From: Bacteroidota bacterium
Lineage (GTDB): Bacteria > Bacteroidota > Bacteroidia > Cytophagales > Cytophagaceae
Length of the DNA: 64,000 nucleotides
Reading direction: 5' to 3'
Assembly: GCA_023458555.1 (NCBI GenBank)
Contig: JAEWYS010000004.1
Coordinates: forward strand, 310,001-374,000
The notes below the pieces were generated by a model that saw only the letters and a list, made by a program, of their open reading frames with translations, made no database searches and was not told the DNA's origin. A program made the position numbers and the translations under genes. This document shows positions 43,879 through 53,145 of this stretch, one piece after another; the stretch's first letter is position 1; every line of letters starts with the position of its first letter.

Positions 43879-46164
43879 TTAATCAATCAGTACAATTTTA
43901 GCAATATTTCCCTTGTCTCCGTGTACAGTCGCGGAAAATACAAGATAAACACCACTTTGTGCCCGTTTTCCGTTATACTTATTCCCATCCCATACTGCTG
44001 TCCCTCCCGTAGCCACAGTTTCATATATCATATTGCCGTAAATATCCGTAATCTTAACAGAAGCATTTCTCGCCAGTCCGGATATTCCGATTAATCCATC
44101 ATAGCCGGACCGGACCGGATTAGGGAAAACCAATGCCTTATTTTCTCCCTGTTCAGTTGCTTCCGTAGCGCTGCTTCTATAGGAATATACTCCGTAGTTA
44201 GTCACCATAAAAACATCTCCGGTCATCCCGCTTACTTCTACATCCTTTATATCGCTATCGGCCAAAGGACTGTTTCCCGCAGAGAAATATTCCAGTGCTT
44301 CTGACGCATCTTCATTAAAGAGCCATATCCCGTCATTGGTGGCAACCCATTTTCTGTTTGCGCCATCCACATCAATGTCATTCACAACTTTATCCATCAA
44401 CAGGGGCAATCCATCATAGTATGGAACTGTTACATCTTCCGTAAAGACATCATTCTCTGCACGAAAAATAGCAATCCCTCTGTCTGTGCCAATCCAGATA
44501 TTTCCATTAAGATCTACTTCGATTGAGCGAACAGTAGAATTAGGCAAATTGCCGGCTCCCTGATTTGCGCCCAAGCTTCGCCACTTTCTACCCTGTTTTT
44601 CGGGATTATATACATACAATCCCGGTCGCCCCCGAAGAGTAAACCAAAGATTATTCTTATGATCAATACGAAGATTGTATAAATAGACTGAACTGTTTAG
44701 CCCGAAATTAACACTATATGATGTCCATGTACCATCTGGCGCCAATTTATGAAAAAGTGGTGTAGCCTCATTCGCAATAACATTAGCAATCCATATATTG
44801 CCTGCAGGGTCAGCTTCTACTTCGGTAACCCGAACATAGCCCTGTCCTGGTATATTGTTATAGAGAGGGCTGTTTAAATCATCATATGCCCTCGTCACCT
44901 TCTCATCCTTAAATTCCAATAAACCCTTCCCATAGGAAGCTATATAATAGCTGTTATTTACATATGAGTACGCTACATCTACAAGGTCGTATATTCCTTC
45001 AAATCCCCCACCTCTGAAGTGAGAAAAGTTCTTCCAACTTTGATTAACAAGTATATCCATTCCCTGATATCGAAACCAGTTTGTTGTATTCGAGTTATAG
45101 CCTCCGAAAAGTGCAAAAATCACTTTATTCTCATTAACCATCCGGAAGGTCCTGGAGGCGCTTATTGATGACAGATTAAAAAAGTGATAACTATTCTGAT
45201 TATCAAATCGTAATAAACCAGAGCTTGATGCAAGCCAAAGACTATTGTTGCCCCCAACTATATCATTTATCTCTCCCGGAACAAAAAATGTATCAACACG
45301 CACTCCGTCATAATCAAAAAAGCACTCATTCGAGCCTACAAGAATTCTTTCATTCACAAGATTCATTCTGTTAGCTTTTCTGCTTAATGAGACTTCTTCA
45401 CTCCAATACCCTCCTGTCTGCTTATATATACTTCCGGTTATTGTCGGATTGAGTAGTTCATCTGATTTATTATTGCAGAGAGCATATATAGCCTCATTAA
45501 ATGCGAGTACACTCATGAATCCCGTGCCATAAGGTAATCCGTCTGAGGACTTATAGAGATACCACGAACTATAATCAAGTAAATTGGAGCTGATATCAGC
45601 CGCAAGAATACCTATGCCTGTAGCAATATATATTGAATCGTTGTATATACAGGAAGCGTTGACCTGAAGTTGACCCGCTGTCGGACTTATATTAATTGCA
45701 GCGTCTCTGATTTCATTCTTTTGAAGATCGAGCAGGACAAGACCAAAATCAGTCGATATATATGCGATAGTCCCTTTGAGTGCTATATGATTAAGTTTTT
45801 TAGAACCCAATACAGTGCCTGATCTCCTGATATCACTAATATTTATCAGACTATTCTTTTTGATTAAATCAATATTACCATTAGAATAACCGATTATCGT
45901 AATATTTTCCGAAAAGCTGTGAGCAATACAACTGACTCCGACATCACTCAACCCTTCATTCTTGGACAATGTTCTTATCTCATTATCCTGCAGCGAAAAT
46001 CTGAGTAAAGTTTCATTTGATCCTCCAAATATATAGTTTCCGGTATTACAAACAGCTACAAAATCTGATGAGGCAGGATGTTGCCGCCAGTTCCCGATTG
46101 ACACCCCTTGTCCGTACAGGGTTTGCCCCAGTAAGAGTAAAAAAAAATGAACTAAAAAACGCAT
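43879..46164 (-). CDS. porZ: PorZ-like type IX secretion protein (beta-propellers plus sorting-type C-terminal domain)
   Basis: A 761-residue exported protein with a signal peptide (MRFLVHFFLLLLGQTLYGQ). Residues ~20-670 hold propeller-like repeats, among them GNIWIANVIANE, NNLWFTLRGRPGLYVYN, GNIWIGTDRGIAIF and RKWVATNDGIWLFNED. These are typical two-component-regulator propeller blades. The last ~80 residues (FPNPVRSGYDGLIGI ... GVYLVFSATVHGDKGNIAK) are a type IX sorting-type domain. The architecture and the neighbouring recO match PorZ, part of the attachment complex on the cell surface. Confidence 0.82.
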   Translation of the reverse strand: MRFLVHFFLLLLGQTLYGQGVSIGNWRQHPASSDFVAVCNTGNYIFGGSNETLLRFSLQDNEIRTLSKNEGLSDVGVSCIAHSFSENITIIGYSNGNIDLIKKNSLINISDIRRSGTVLGSKKLNHIALKGTIAYISTDFGLVLLDLQKNEIRDAAINISPTAGQLQVNASCIYNDSIYIATGIGILAADISSNLLDYSSWYLYKSSDGLPYGTGFMSVLAFNEAIYALCNNKSDELLNPTITGSIYKQTGGYWSEEVSLSRKANRMNLVNERILVGSNECFFDYDGVRVDTFFVPGEINDIVGGNNSLWLASSSGLLRFDNQNSYHFFNLSSISASRTFRMVNENKVIFALFGGYNSNTTNWFRYQGMDILVNQSWKNFSHFRGGGFEGIYDLVDVAYSYVNNSYYIASYGKGLLEFKDEKVTRAYDDLNSPLYNNIPGQGYVRVTEVEADPAGNIWIANVIANEATPLFHKLAPDGTWTSYSVNFGLNSSVYLYNLRIDHKNNLWFTLRGRPGLYVYNPEKQGRKWRSLGANQGAGNLPNSTVRSIEVDLNGNIWIGTDRGIAIFRAENDVFTEDVTVPYYDGLPLLMDKVVNDIDVDGANRKWVATNDGIWLFNEDASEALEYFSAGNSPLADSDIKDVEVSGMTGDVFMVTNYGVYSYRSSATEATEQGENKALVFPNPVRSGYDGLIGISGLARNASVKITDIYGNMIYETVATGGTAVWDGNKYNGKRAQSGVYLVFSATVHGDKGNIAKIVLID

Positions 46165-46245
46165 AGATAGAGCAAATATAATCAGAAATATTGCAGTTCT
46201 GAGTTGATTTTATATATTTAACTCCTACATAAACGTTGTTGGATT

Positions 46246-47346
46246 ATGAATTCTTTTGTTGATATAAGGAAAATATCTTCCTATAGTCTCGCTCTGTCTG
46301 AAAAACTTATAAATGAACTCTTTACTGTAAAGAACGCAATAAGCGGAGCAGAAATTAAACAGTTTACCCCCGTTCAGCAGATCAATCTTTTCATATTCAA
46401 AAATCTGTTTGAAAAATGGCAGGAAGAAGCGGGCAAGCTAAAAAGTCCTTATTTCGATTATGACCATGCTGAGGTACAAAGCGCCCTTCAGGCTTTTCTC
46501 AATACACTATCCAATCATATAGTCGTTTCAAAAGAGTTTTTCAAGCCACTACTTACCAAAGCGATTGAAGACACTCTTTATCTGGCAATGGCTCCGGCTG
46601 AGTTTTTCAGACAGGATATTATGTATCGCAAAGAAACATTCCTTGCAAACTTTGAAAAAAACAAGAAATTCATCCGGATCAATACAGCCTATCTTACATC
46701 AATAGAAAAACATATATCTGAATTTCCCGAGCCTTCATGGCAGAGACTTGCCGATTATATATCAACCCTTGGTCTTTCTCCTGAGGAAACAGATGTTTTA
46801 TCCAGACTGAATGAATTATTGAAAATTGAACTCGATGATATTCTTCTACACCCCAGCATCGAGAGTATCCAGAAGCCCGAAGAGGCATCTGCAGCCGGTT
46901 CAGCCATTCCTCTGACAGAAGAAACTCCAGTTCAACAACACAAGGAAAATCATATCTCAGAACCGGTCAGTAATCATATCTCCGGTTTTTCCTCACTCAA
47001 TGAACGGTTTGTAAGGGAGGAAACAACCCTAAACGATCATCTCAAAACCGCTGAAGATGTCGTTTATCCGTTAATGAAGATAGACGATCTTCGAAGTGCA
47101 ATAGGCCTTGGCGAAAAATTTGTTTACATCAAGGAGTTATTTAACGATGATGTATCTGCCTACGCAGTGGTTTTATCGGAAATTGAGAAGATGGATAATC
47201 TGGAGAGCGCTATGACTTTTCTTCATGAGCAATGCTGGACCAAATACAGCTGGAATATAAGCAACATACACCTTCAGGAGTTTATATCCCTGGTAGAAAG
47301 GCGTTTTGGTAGCTATAATCACCGGACAAACAGATCAGAATTATGA
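46246..47346 (+). CDS. Conserved cytoplasmic protein of unknown function
   Basis: A 366-residue protein without signal peptide. An N-terminal helical part (1-~210) is followed by a low-complexity, Gln/His/Glu-rich linker (~210-260). A compact C-terminal helical domain (~270-360) contains DLRSAIGLGEKFVYIKELFN, YAVVLSEIEKMDNLESAMTF and WNISNIHLQEFISLVERRF. The C-terminal block looks conserved in Bacteroidota from memory, but I know no function. It is divergent from porZ and followed by a strong terminator. Confidence 0.65.
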   Translation: MNSFVDIRKISSYSLALSEKLINELFTVKNAISGAEIKQFTPVQQINLFIFKNLFEKWQEEAGKLKSPYFDYDHAEVQSALQAFLNTLSNHIVVSKEFFKPLLTKAIEDTLYLAMAPAEFFRQDIMYRKETFLANFEKNKKFIRINTAYLTSIEKHISEFPEPSWQRLADYISTLGLSPEETDVLSRLNELLKIELDDILLHPSIESIQKPEEASAAGSAIPLTEETPVQQHKENHISEPVSNHISGFSSLNERFVREETTLNDHLKTAEDVVYPLMKIDDLRSAIGLGEKFVYIKELFNDDVSAYAVVLSEIEKMDNLESAMTFLHEQCWTKYSWNISNIHLQEFISLVERRFGSYNHRTNRSEL

Positions 47347-47405
47347 CTTTCAGGCCTTTTCATCCGGCCAGACTCTATTCCACAGATAAATGAATCATTT
47401 TCTTC

Positions 47406-47438
47406 AAAACTTGCCGGAAATATAACCCGGCAAGTTTT
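47406..47438. terminator. Bidirectional intrinsic terminator between the 366-residue gene and rodA
   Basis: A perfect 12-bp stem, AAAACTTGCCGG at 47406-47417 and CCGGCAAGTTTT at 47427-47438, lies in the convergent gap. A/T runs on both flanks suit both directions. Confidence 0.82.
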
Positions 47439-47448
47439 ATATTTTGTA

Positions 47449-48750
47449 TTAATGCCATAACTGCTGCTTTCTATGAGCATCCAGCTTAAGAAATACAAAC
47501 AAGAGAATAGTAAAACCTAACAGTGAAGATCCTCCGTAACTGATAAATGGTAAAGGGATTCCGATAATCGGGAACACGCCGATGGTCATACCTATATTTA
47601 CCATGAAATGGAAGAAGAAAATCGAAGCCACCGAATATCCATAAATTCTTGAAAACCTATCCTTCTGCCTTTCCGCCAGATTAACAAGACGGCAGATAAA
47701 GATCACATAAAAGAGAATAAAAACCGAGCTTCCTATCCAGCCATATTCTTCACCGATAGTACAAAAAATAAAATCCGTACTTTGTTCAGGTACAAAATCA
47801 AACTTTGTCTGAGTTCCTTTCAGAAAACCTTTTCCGGTTAATTCTCCGGACCCGATTGCTACTTTGGATTGATACAGGTTCCAGCCGATTCCTTTTATAT
47901 CGCTTTCCGGATCAATCAGTGCCTTGATCCTGTTTTGCTGATGCGGTTGTAGTACATCATTGACAAAGAAGTTCACGCTAAATATGACTCCGATACAAAG
48001 CGCATAGACTCCGGCAACAATAAAAGCTTTCTGATAGACTGGCCGCTTTCGGGCATTTTTCTTTCTTAGCTCCAGTAAAATGACACCAAGAATAAAAAAA
48101 GCAAATATCCCAAGAGCTCCCATCAGATAATACTTATCAAACATTAACGTCATGACAAATAAGGCTATCGAAAGAATACCAAATACTAATATATATGGAG
48201 ACAAACCTTCCCTGTATAAAACAATAACAAAAGCTGCCAGGACCAGCATAGTTCCGGTTTCATTCTGGGCAATGATTATTATTGCAGGAAGTCCTATTAT
48301 AGCTCCTATCACCAGCCTTGTTTTTATCTGATTAAATTTCACATTGATATCCCCGAGATAACGGGCCAGGACCAGTGCTGTGGCAAACTTTGCAAATTCG
48401 GCCGGTTGTAAGCGGATAGGGCCAAGAACAAGCCAGGAGCGGGACCCTTTAATATCCGGTGCCAGAACAAAAGTTGCCAGGAGCAAAAAAATGACTATAC
48501 CGTATAGTACAAAAGCAAATGAATTATAGAACTTATAATCTACCACCATGATCATTAAAATGGTGACGGAAGAAAGTCCGATCCACATAAGCTGCTGCCC
48601 GGCTCTGGATGAGCCGGAAAAAGGACTGATATAAGCTTCCGGATCAAATACCGCAGCATAAATATTCAGCCAGCCAAAGAATACAAATAGTGTATAAAAC
48701 CCAACAGTCAGCCAGTCTATACTCTTAATTAAATTTCCTTCACTTCTCAC
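47449..48750 (-). CDS. rodA: Rod-shape peptidoglycan glycosyltransferase RodA
   Basis: A 433-residue polytopic SEDS protein that polymerises glycan strands for cell elongation together with PBP2. Segments include IDWLTVGFYTLFVFFGWLNIYA, GSRSWLVLGPIRLQPAEFAKF, AQNETGTMLVLAAFVIVLYREG, FVPEQSTDFIFCTIGEEYGW and FPIIGIPLPFISYGGSSLLG, the family signature. The insert around residues 205-260 is somewhat longer than in E. coli RodA. It is the last gene of the mre operon, overlapping mrdA by 4 bp. Confidence 0.93.
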   Translation of the reverse strand: MRSEGNLIKSIDWLTVGFYTLFVFFGWLNIYAAVFDPEAYISPFSGSSRAGQQLMWIGLSSVTILMIMVVDYKFYNSFAFVLYGIVIFLLLATFVLAPDIKGSRSWLVLGPIRLQPAEFAKFATALVLARYLGDINVKFNQIKTRLVIGAIIGLPAIIIIAQNETGTMLVLAAFVIVLYREGLSPYILVFGILSIALFVMTLMFDKYYLMGALGIFAFFILGVILLELRKKNARKRPVYQKAFIVAGVYALCIGVIFSVNFFVNDVLQPHQQNRIKALIDPESDIKGIGWNLYQSKVAIGSGELTGKGFLKGTQTKFDFVPEQSTDFIFCTIGEEYGWIGSSVFILFYVIFICRLVNLAERQKDRFSRIYGYSVASIFFFHFMVNIGMTIGVFPIIGIPLPFISYGGSSLLGFTILLFVFLKLDAHRKQQLWH

Positions 48751-50675
48751 AGTAAATCTTCTTTTCTGTTTGAAACAATAGCTGTATTTCCTACATAAGC
48801 CGGAGAGCCTGCTTTCTGTTCCTGTTCAGAAAGCTCTTTAACAGCTGTTCGTAACGGCGGCTTGCTCTCCTCTTCCTTCCCATAAAAACGCTTATCCAAT
48901 ATGTATTTTTCCAGATGTGGTCTTGTAATTGTATCTGTCAGATATTTTTCAATCATCAAACTCGCAATAGGAGCAGCCCATGTTCCCCCGAATCCTGCAT
49001 TTTCGACAAAAACAGCAATCGCAATTTTCGGATTATCCTTAGGTGCAAACGCTATAAAAACAGAATGGTCTTCTCCATGCGGATTTTGTGCTGTTCCTGT
49101 CTTTCCGCAAATTTGTATGTGCTTGATTCTAGCTCTTGCAGCAGTTCCGGCATTGACTACATCTTCCATACCATCCACAATCGGCTGATAAAATTGCTGG
49201 TCTATACCAACGTCATGGCGTACTTTATACTGAGACAACGGACCGTTATCCCCAATAGATTTTATCAGATGAGGCGTATAATAATGCCCTCTGTTTGCTA
49301 TAATCGCTGCAAGATTTGCCATTTGGATGGGTATTGTTCCGATTTCTCCCTGACCAATACTTAGTGAATAAATTGTCGAAAATTTCCAGCGTAAATCTCC
49401 ATATACCCGATCATAGTATCTGTTACTTGGTATAATCCCTGATTTTTCGTTAGGCAGATCAATCCCGAGCCGTTCTCCAAAACCAAACTTTTTAATTTTG
49501 TCATACCATATATTGTAGCCAATCTCGGTATCCTTAAATTTATTTGGATCTTTTCCCCGCTCAATCAGATTCTTAAACACCATAAAATAATACGGGTTGC
49601 ATGAATGCTGTACAGAACCTCTTACATCCAACGGCGATGGATGCGGATGACAATTTACCAGTGCGCGATTGCATGGAAACCTGGTATTAGCATTGATAAC
49701 TCCCTGATCCATACCAATCAGTGCCTGAGCAATCTTAAAGATGGAGCCCGGAGGATACATAGCCATTAAAGGGCGGTTGAATAAAGGTACAAGAGAATCT
49801 TTCTGAAGCTGCAGAAAGTTCTTACCAAATTCTCTGCCCGTCAATATATTAGGATCATATGAAGGTGCAGAAATAAAGCTCAGGATCTCTCCTGTCGCAG
49901 GCTCAATTGCCACAACTGAACCAACCTTGTATGCCATTAACTTTTCACCATATTCCTGAAGACCTATATCTATTGAAGATATCAGATTCGTTCCCGGGAT
50001 AGAGAGTGTATCATGCTCGCCTTCATTGAATGGTCCTTTTTCGACCCCACGCACATTCACCATTACATACCGCGCTCCCCGCTTGCCTCTCAGATAAGTT
50101 TCATACGAAGCCTCCAAACCGTTAATACCTATATAATCACCCTGCTGATAGTATGGCACCTGTTGATTTTCCAGCTGCCTTTTACTAATCTCTCCGATAT
50201 AACCCAGCGCATTGGCAAGGCTTTTATGCGAATAAGACCTTACAGTTCTTTTCTGCGGATAGAAACCTTTATAATCTACCAGAAAATCCTGAACTCTGGC
50301 AAAGTCTTTCATCGAAAGCTGCTTTAGAAAGGCAGAGGGCTTGTCGCGTGAGAATTTTTTGGCTTCCATTACTTTCATCTCAAACTCTTCACGAGTAATC
50401 CCGAAGCGACTGCAAAACATGGCTGTATCCCCGACCCTGAGCTCTCTCGGAACAACCATTAAGTCAAAAACAGGTGTATTATATACCAGCAGCTTACCAT
50501 TCCTGTCAGAAATAAGTCCGCGGTACGGATAGTCAATAATGCGCCTTTTAACATTATCCTGGGAAGCAAACTTATAGGAAGTATCCAGGATCTGGAGCGA
50601 AAACAACTTCAATATATACACCAAACCCACCAGAATGAATGCAAACTGGATGATATTTTTACGATTACCAAGCAT
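48747..50675 (-). CDS. mrdA: Penicillin-binding protein 2 (elongation transpeptidase)
   Basis: A 642-residue class B PBP with one N-terminal membrane anchor (FAFILVGLVYILKLFSLQI). The pedestal domain comes first, then the transpeptidase with the SxxK motif PPGSIFKIAQ, the SxN motif QHSCNPYYFMV and KTGTAQNPHGEDHSV. The DRNGKLLVYNTPVFDLMVVP opening is typical of PBP2. It cross-links peptidoglycan during elongation with RodA. It overlaps rodA by 4 bp and mreD by 1 bp. Confidence 0.94.
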   Translation of the reverse strand: MLGNRKNIIQFAFILVGLVYILKLFSLQILDTSYKFASQDNVKRRIIDYPYRGLISDRNGKLLVYNTPVFDLMVVPRELRVGDTAMFCSRFGITREEFEMKVMEAKKFSRDKPSAFLKQLSMKDFARVQDFLVDYKGFYPQKRTVRSYSHKSLANALGYIGEISKRQLENQQVPYYQQGDYIGINGLEASYETYLRGKRGARYVMVNVRGVEKGPFNEGEHDTLSIPGTNLISSIDIGLQEYGEKLMAYKVGSVVAIEPATGEILSFISAPSYDPNILTGREFGKNFLQLQKDSLVPLFNRPLMAMYPPGSIFKIAQALIGMDQGVINANTRFPCNRALVNCHPHPSPLDVRGSVQHSCNPYYFMVFKNLIERGKDPNKFKDTEIGYNIWYDKIKKFGFGERLGIDLPNEKSGIIPSNRYYDRVYGDLRWKFSTIYSLSIGQGEIGTIPIQMANLAAIIANRGHYYTPHLIKSIGDNGPLSQYKVRHDVGIDQQFYQPIVDGMEDVVNAGTAARARIKHIQICGKTGTAQNPHGEDHSVFIAFAPKDNPKIAIAVFVENAGFGGTWAAPIASLMIEKYLTDTITRPHLEKYILDKRFYGKEEESKPPLRTAVKELSEQEQKAGSPAYVGNTAIVSNRKEDLL

Positions 50676-51199
50676 TAATTCTTTCTGGGAGACTGAATAA
50701 GGTATTGAACAAGAATTACCATAACTAACGAGAACACTGAACTTGCTAGTATCTTTTCAATAGTCAAAAAAAGTGAGTTATACCCCAGGGACCATATAAA
50801 GAACAGCACTGTATGGTGCACCGCAATCACAACAGCAGCATATGATAAGAACCACTGTACTCCAAGAGAACCGATAGAAATGATAACACCCTCATCATAT
50901 CCGCCACGGGGAGTAAGCAGATTAATAATATATGGTCGCAGATAGGCAATCAAAACTGTTGCAAATGCATGAATTCCGGGAGAGTTATAAAACACATCCA
51001 CAAATAATCCGGTCCCGAAACCAATTAAAATCAGCAAAACATGAGGCGTCTGGTAGGGAAGCATCATTATGAATGTAATGTATATAAAACACAACGCCCG
51101 GCCATCAAATAAGGCCAGATGCAGAAAAAGCAGCACCTGTAATGCTACAAACAATATGAAGTAAAGACTATATGTAATTATCTGGCCTGCTCTGGTCAT
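50675..51199 (-). CDS. mreD: Rod-shape-determining protein MreD
   Basis: A 174-residue inner-membrane protein with about five hydrophobic segments (LYFILFVALQVLLFLHLALF, LLILIGFGTGLFVDVFYNSPG and others). The F-x-G-L-F-D-V-F-Y-x-S-P-G string resembles the MreD motif in which GLxxD precedes a small-residue turn. Sequence conservation in this family is low; the assignment rests strongly on the position between mreC (5 bp) and mrdA (1-bp overlap). Confidence 0.88.
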   Translation of the reverse strand: MTRAGQIITYSLYFILFVALQVLLFLHLALFDGRALCFIYITFIMMLPYQTPHVLLILIGFGTGLFVDVFYNSPGIHAFATVLIAYLRPYIINLLTPRGGYDEGVIISIGSLGVQWFLSYAAVVIAVHHTVLFFIWSLGYNSLFLTIEKILASSVFSLVMVILVQYLIQSPRKN

Positions 51200-51204
51200 A
51201 TTAT

Positions 51205-52029
51205 TTACTTTATGACATTTTCAAGCGAATCCCGTTCTGCCCGAAGATTATTTTTTATTATATAAACATAGGACAACGCTGTAAAATCAGTTGAGAAGTT
51301 CAACTGAATATCATAGTCCGAGCTACCCTCTCCAAGAGTAAATTCTCCTATTGTTCCGATCATCACCCCTTCAGGGAATACCGCATTATATTCACTTGTA
51401 ACGACAGAATCCCCCTGAGCGATCCTGTGATGCCTGACTACATGCAAGACCTTTCCTTCTCTCGGGTCCAGACCATCCCATACAACAGTTGCATCGATAT
51501 TACCATTTTTAATACGGGAAGCTACATTCATACCACTGTGCAGCATTGACACGACCGTACAGAAATGCTTCGATACAGTTTTTACTCTGCCCACCAGACC
51601 ATCTGGTCCAATCACGCCCATATCCGGCGTTACACCATCCAGGGTACCTTTATTCAGAGTCAGAAAATTTTCGGGAAGACGCGTGGTATTTTTAACTACC
51701 CGGGCCGGCAGATATCCATACTGTATTGTGGAATTTGTATCCGTCACTATATTTTCAGAGAGATTTTTATGCTGCCGGATATGATTGAGCTGGTTGAGCA
51801 AATCGGCATTCTGGGCCGCAAGCTCTTCGTTTACCTTGTTCAGGCTAAAATAAGAAGAAACATTCTGCTCCAGAGAAAGCACACCTGCTACGTAATAATT
51901 GGATGTATTAAAGAAAGCAGCTCCCTGATATGTATTGAAAGAAACAATCATCCATATACAGAGTACTTCTATCAGAAAGAATGACAGAAAAGCCCGGTAC
52001 CTGTATATAAACTCAAATATTCTGTACAT
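51205..52029 (-). CDS. mreC: Rod-shape-determining protein MreC
   Basis: A 274-residue bitopic protein: one N-terminal membrane helix (FLSFFLIEVLCIWMIVSF) and a coiled coil (~60-95, NKVNEELAAQNADLLNQLNH). The periplasmic double beta-barrel core includes NFLTLNKGTLDGVTPDMGVIGPDGLVGRV, of which GVTPDMGVIGPDGLVGRV is the family hallmark. It organises MreB, PBP2 and RodA at the inner membrane. It lies 4 bp after mreB and 5 bp before mreD. Confidence 0.94.
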   Translation of the reverse strand: MYRIFEFIYRYRAFLSFFLIEVLCIWMIVSFNTYQGAAFFNTSNYYVAGVLSLEQNVSSYFSLNKVNEELAAQNADLLNQLNHIRQHKNLSENIVTDTNSTIQYGYLPARVVKNTTRLPENFLTLNKGTLDGVTPDMGVIGPDGLVGRVKTVSKHFCTVVSMLHSGMNVASRIKNGNIDATVVWDGLDPREGKVLHVVRHHRIAQGDSVVTSEYNAVFPEGVMIGTIGEFTLGEGSSDYDIQLNFSTDFTALSYVYIIKNNLRAERDSLENVIK

Positions 52030-52033
52030 TTAA

Positions 52034-53062
52034 TCAGGTCATCAGAACAGCCTTGTAATTCTTTATGTTTTTTATGGCCATTCCGGTACCTCTTACAACA
52101 GCCTTTAGCGGATCTTCCGCAACATGAATGGGAAGCTTTGTTTTCAAAGCCAGACGCTTATCAAGACCTCTGAGCAACGCACCACCACCGGTAAGGTGAA
52201 TACCATTATCATAAATATCGGCAGACAATTCAGGTGGCGCTATTTCCAACGCTTTCAGAACGGCCTCTTCTATTTTCGAAACGGATTTATCAAGTGCAAA
52301 AGCTATTTCCGAGTACGAAACTTTTATTACTTTGGGTATTCCCGTCATCAAGTCTCTTCCTCTGATTTCATAATCCTCCGGCGGATTATCAAGTTCAGTC
52401 AGCGCGGAACCAACCTCCATCTTAACTCTTTCGGCAGAACGTTCTCCGATCAGCAGGTTGTGCTGTCTTCTCATATAGTCAAGGATGTCCTTGTTGAAAA
52501 CATCGCCGGCAACTCTGATAGACTGCTCACATACAATTCCGGACAGAGCAATCACTGCAATTTCTGTTGTACCACCGCCAATATCCACAATCATGGATCC
52601 GATTGGCTGTTCAATATCAATACCAAGGCCAATCGCAGCTGCGATTGGCTCATGGATCATATACACTTCTTTCGCTCCGGCATGTTCGGCCGAATCCCTT
52701 ACAGCTCTTTTTTCCACTTCGGTAATACCGGAAGGAATACAAATTACCATACGGTGTGAGGTGGTTCCGAAAAGCTTCTTGCCATTATCTATCATCTTAA
52801 TCATACCTCTGATCATGTGCTCGGCAGCATGGAAATCTGCAATAACACCGTCTTTGAGCGGCCTGATGGTTTTTATGTCTTCATGCGTTTTTTCATGCAT
52901 CTGCATTGCTTCACGTCCGATTGCCAGCACCTTGCCATTAATCTTATTCAGAGCAATGATGGAAGGTTCGTCCACCACAATCTTATCTTTATAGATAATC
53001 AACGTATTAGCTGTACCCAGGTCAATTGCGATATCGCTGGTAAAAAAATCAAACATGCCCAT
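52034..53062 (-). CDS. mreB: Rod-shape-determining actin homologue MreB
   Basis: A 342-residue bacterial actin. The phosphate-1 loop is IAIDLGTANTLI. DGVIADFHAAEHMIRGMI, the phosphate-2 loop in MIVDIGGGTTEIAVIALSG and the adenosine motif GIHLTGGGALLRGLDKRL are all present. It polymerises under the inner membrane and directs cell-wall elongation. It is the first of five shape genes in order mreB-mreC-mreD-mrdA-rodA and is separated from purH by 83 bp, so it may have its own promoter. Confidence 0.97.
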   Translation of the reverse strand: MGMFDFFTSDIAIDLGTANTLIIYKDKIVVDEPSIIALNKINGKVLAIGREAMQMHEKTHEDIKTIRPLKDGVIADFHAAEHMIRGMIKMIDNGKKLFGTTSHRMVICIPSGITEVEKRAVRDSAEHAGAKEVYMIHEPIAAAIGLGIDIEQPIGSMIVDIGGGTTEIAVIALSGIVCEQSIRVAGDVFNKDILDYMRRQHNLLIGERSAERVKMEVGSALTELDNPPEDYEIRGRDLMTGIPKVIKVSYSEIAFALDKSVSKIEEAVLKALEIAPPELSADIYDNGIHLTGGGALLRGLDKRLALKTKLPIHVAEDPLKAVVRGTGMAIKNIKNYKAVLMT

Positions 53063-53145
53063 TTTTAACGAGGTATTTATTACTGATGATAATAATGATG
53101 AAAGTTACAAATAAGTTTCCAAAACCTAATTTTTTAACAATACTT

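Noticed and set aside
52124..52994. Two long frames antisense to mreB
   Set aside because: MreB is unmistakable on the minus strand. The antisense frames arise from its biased codon use.
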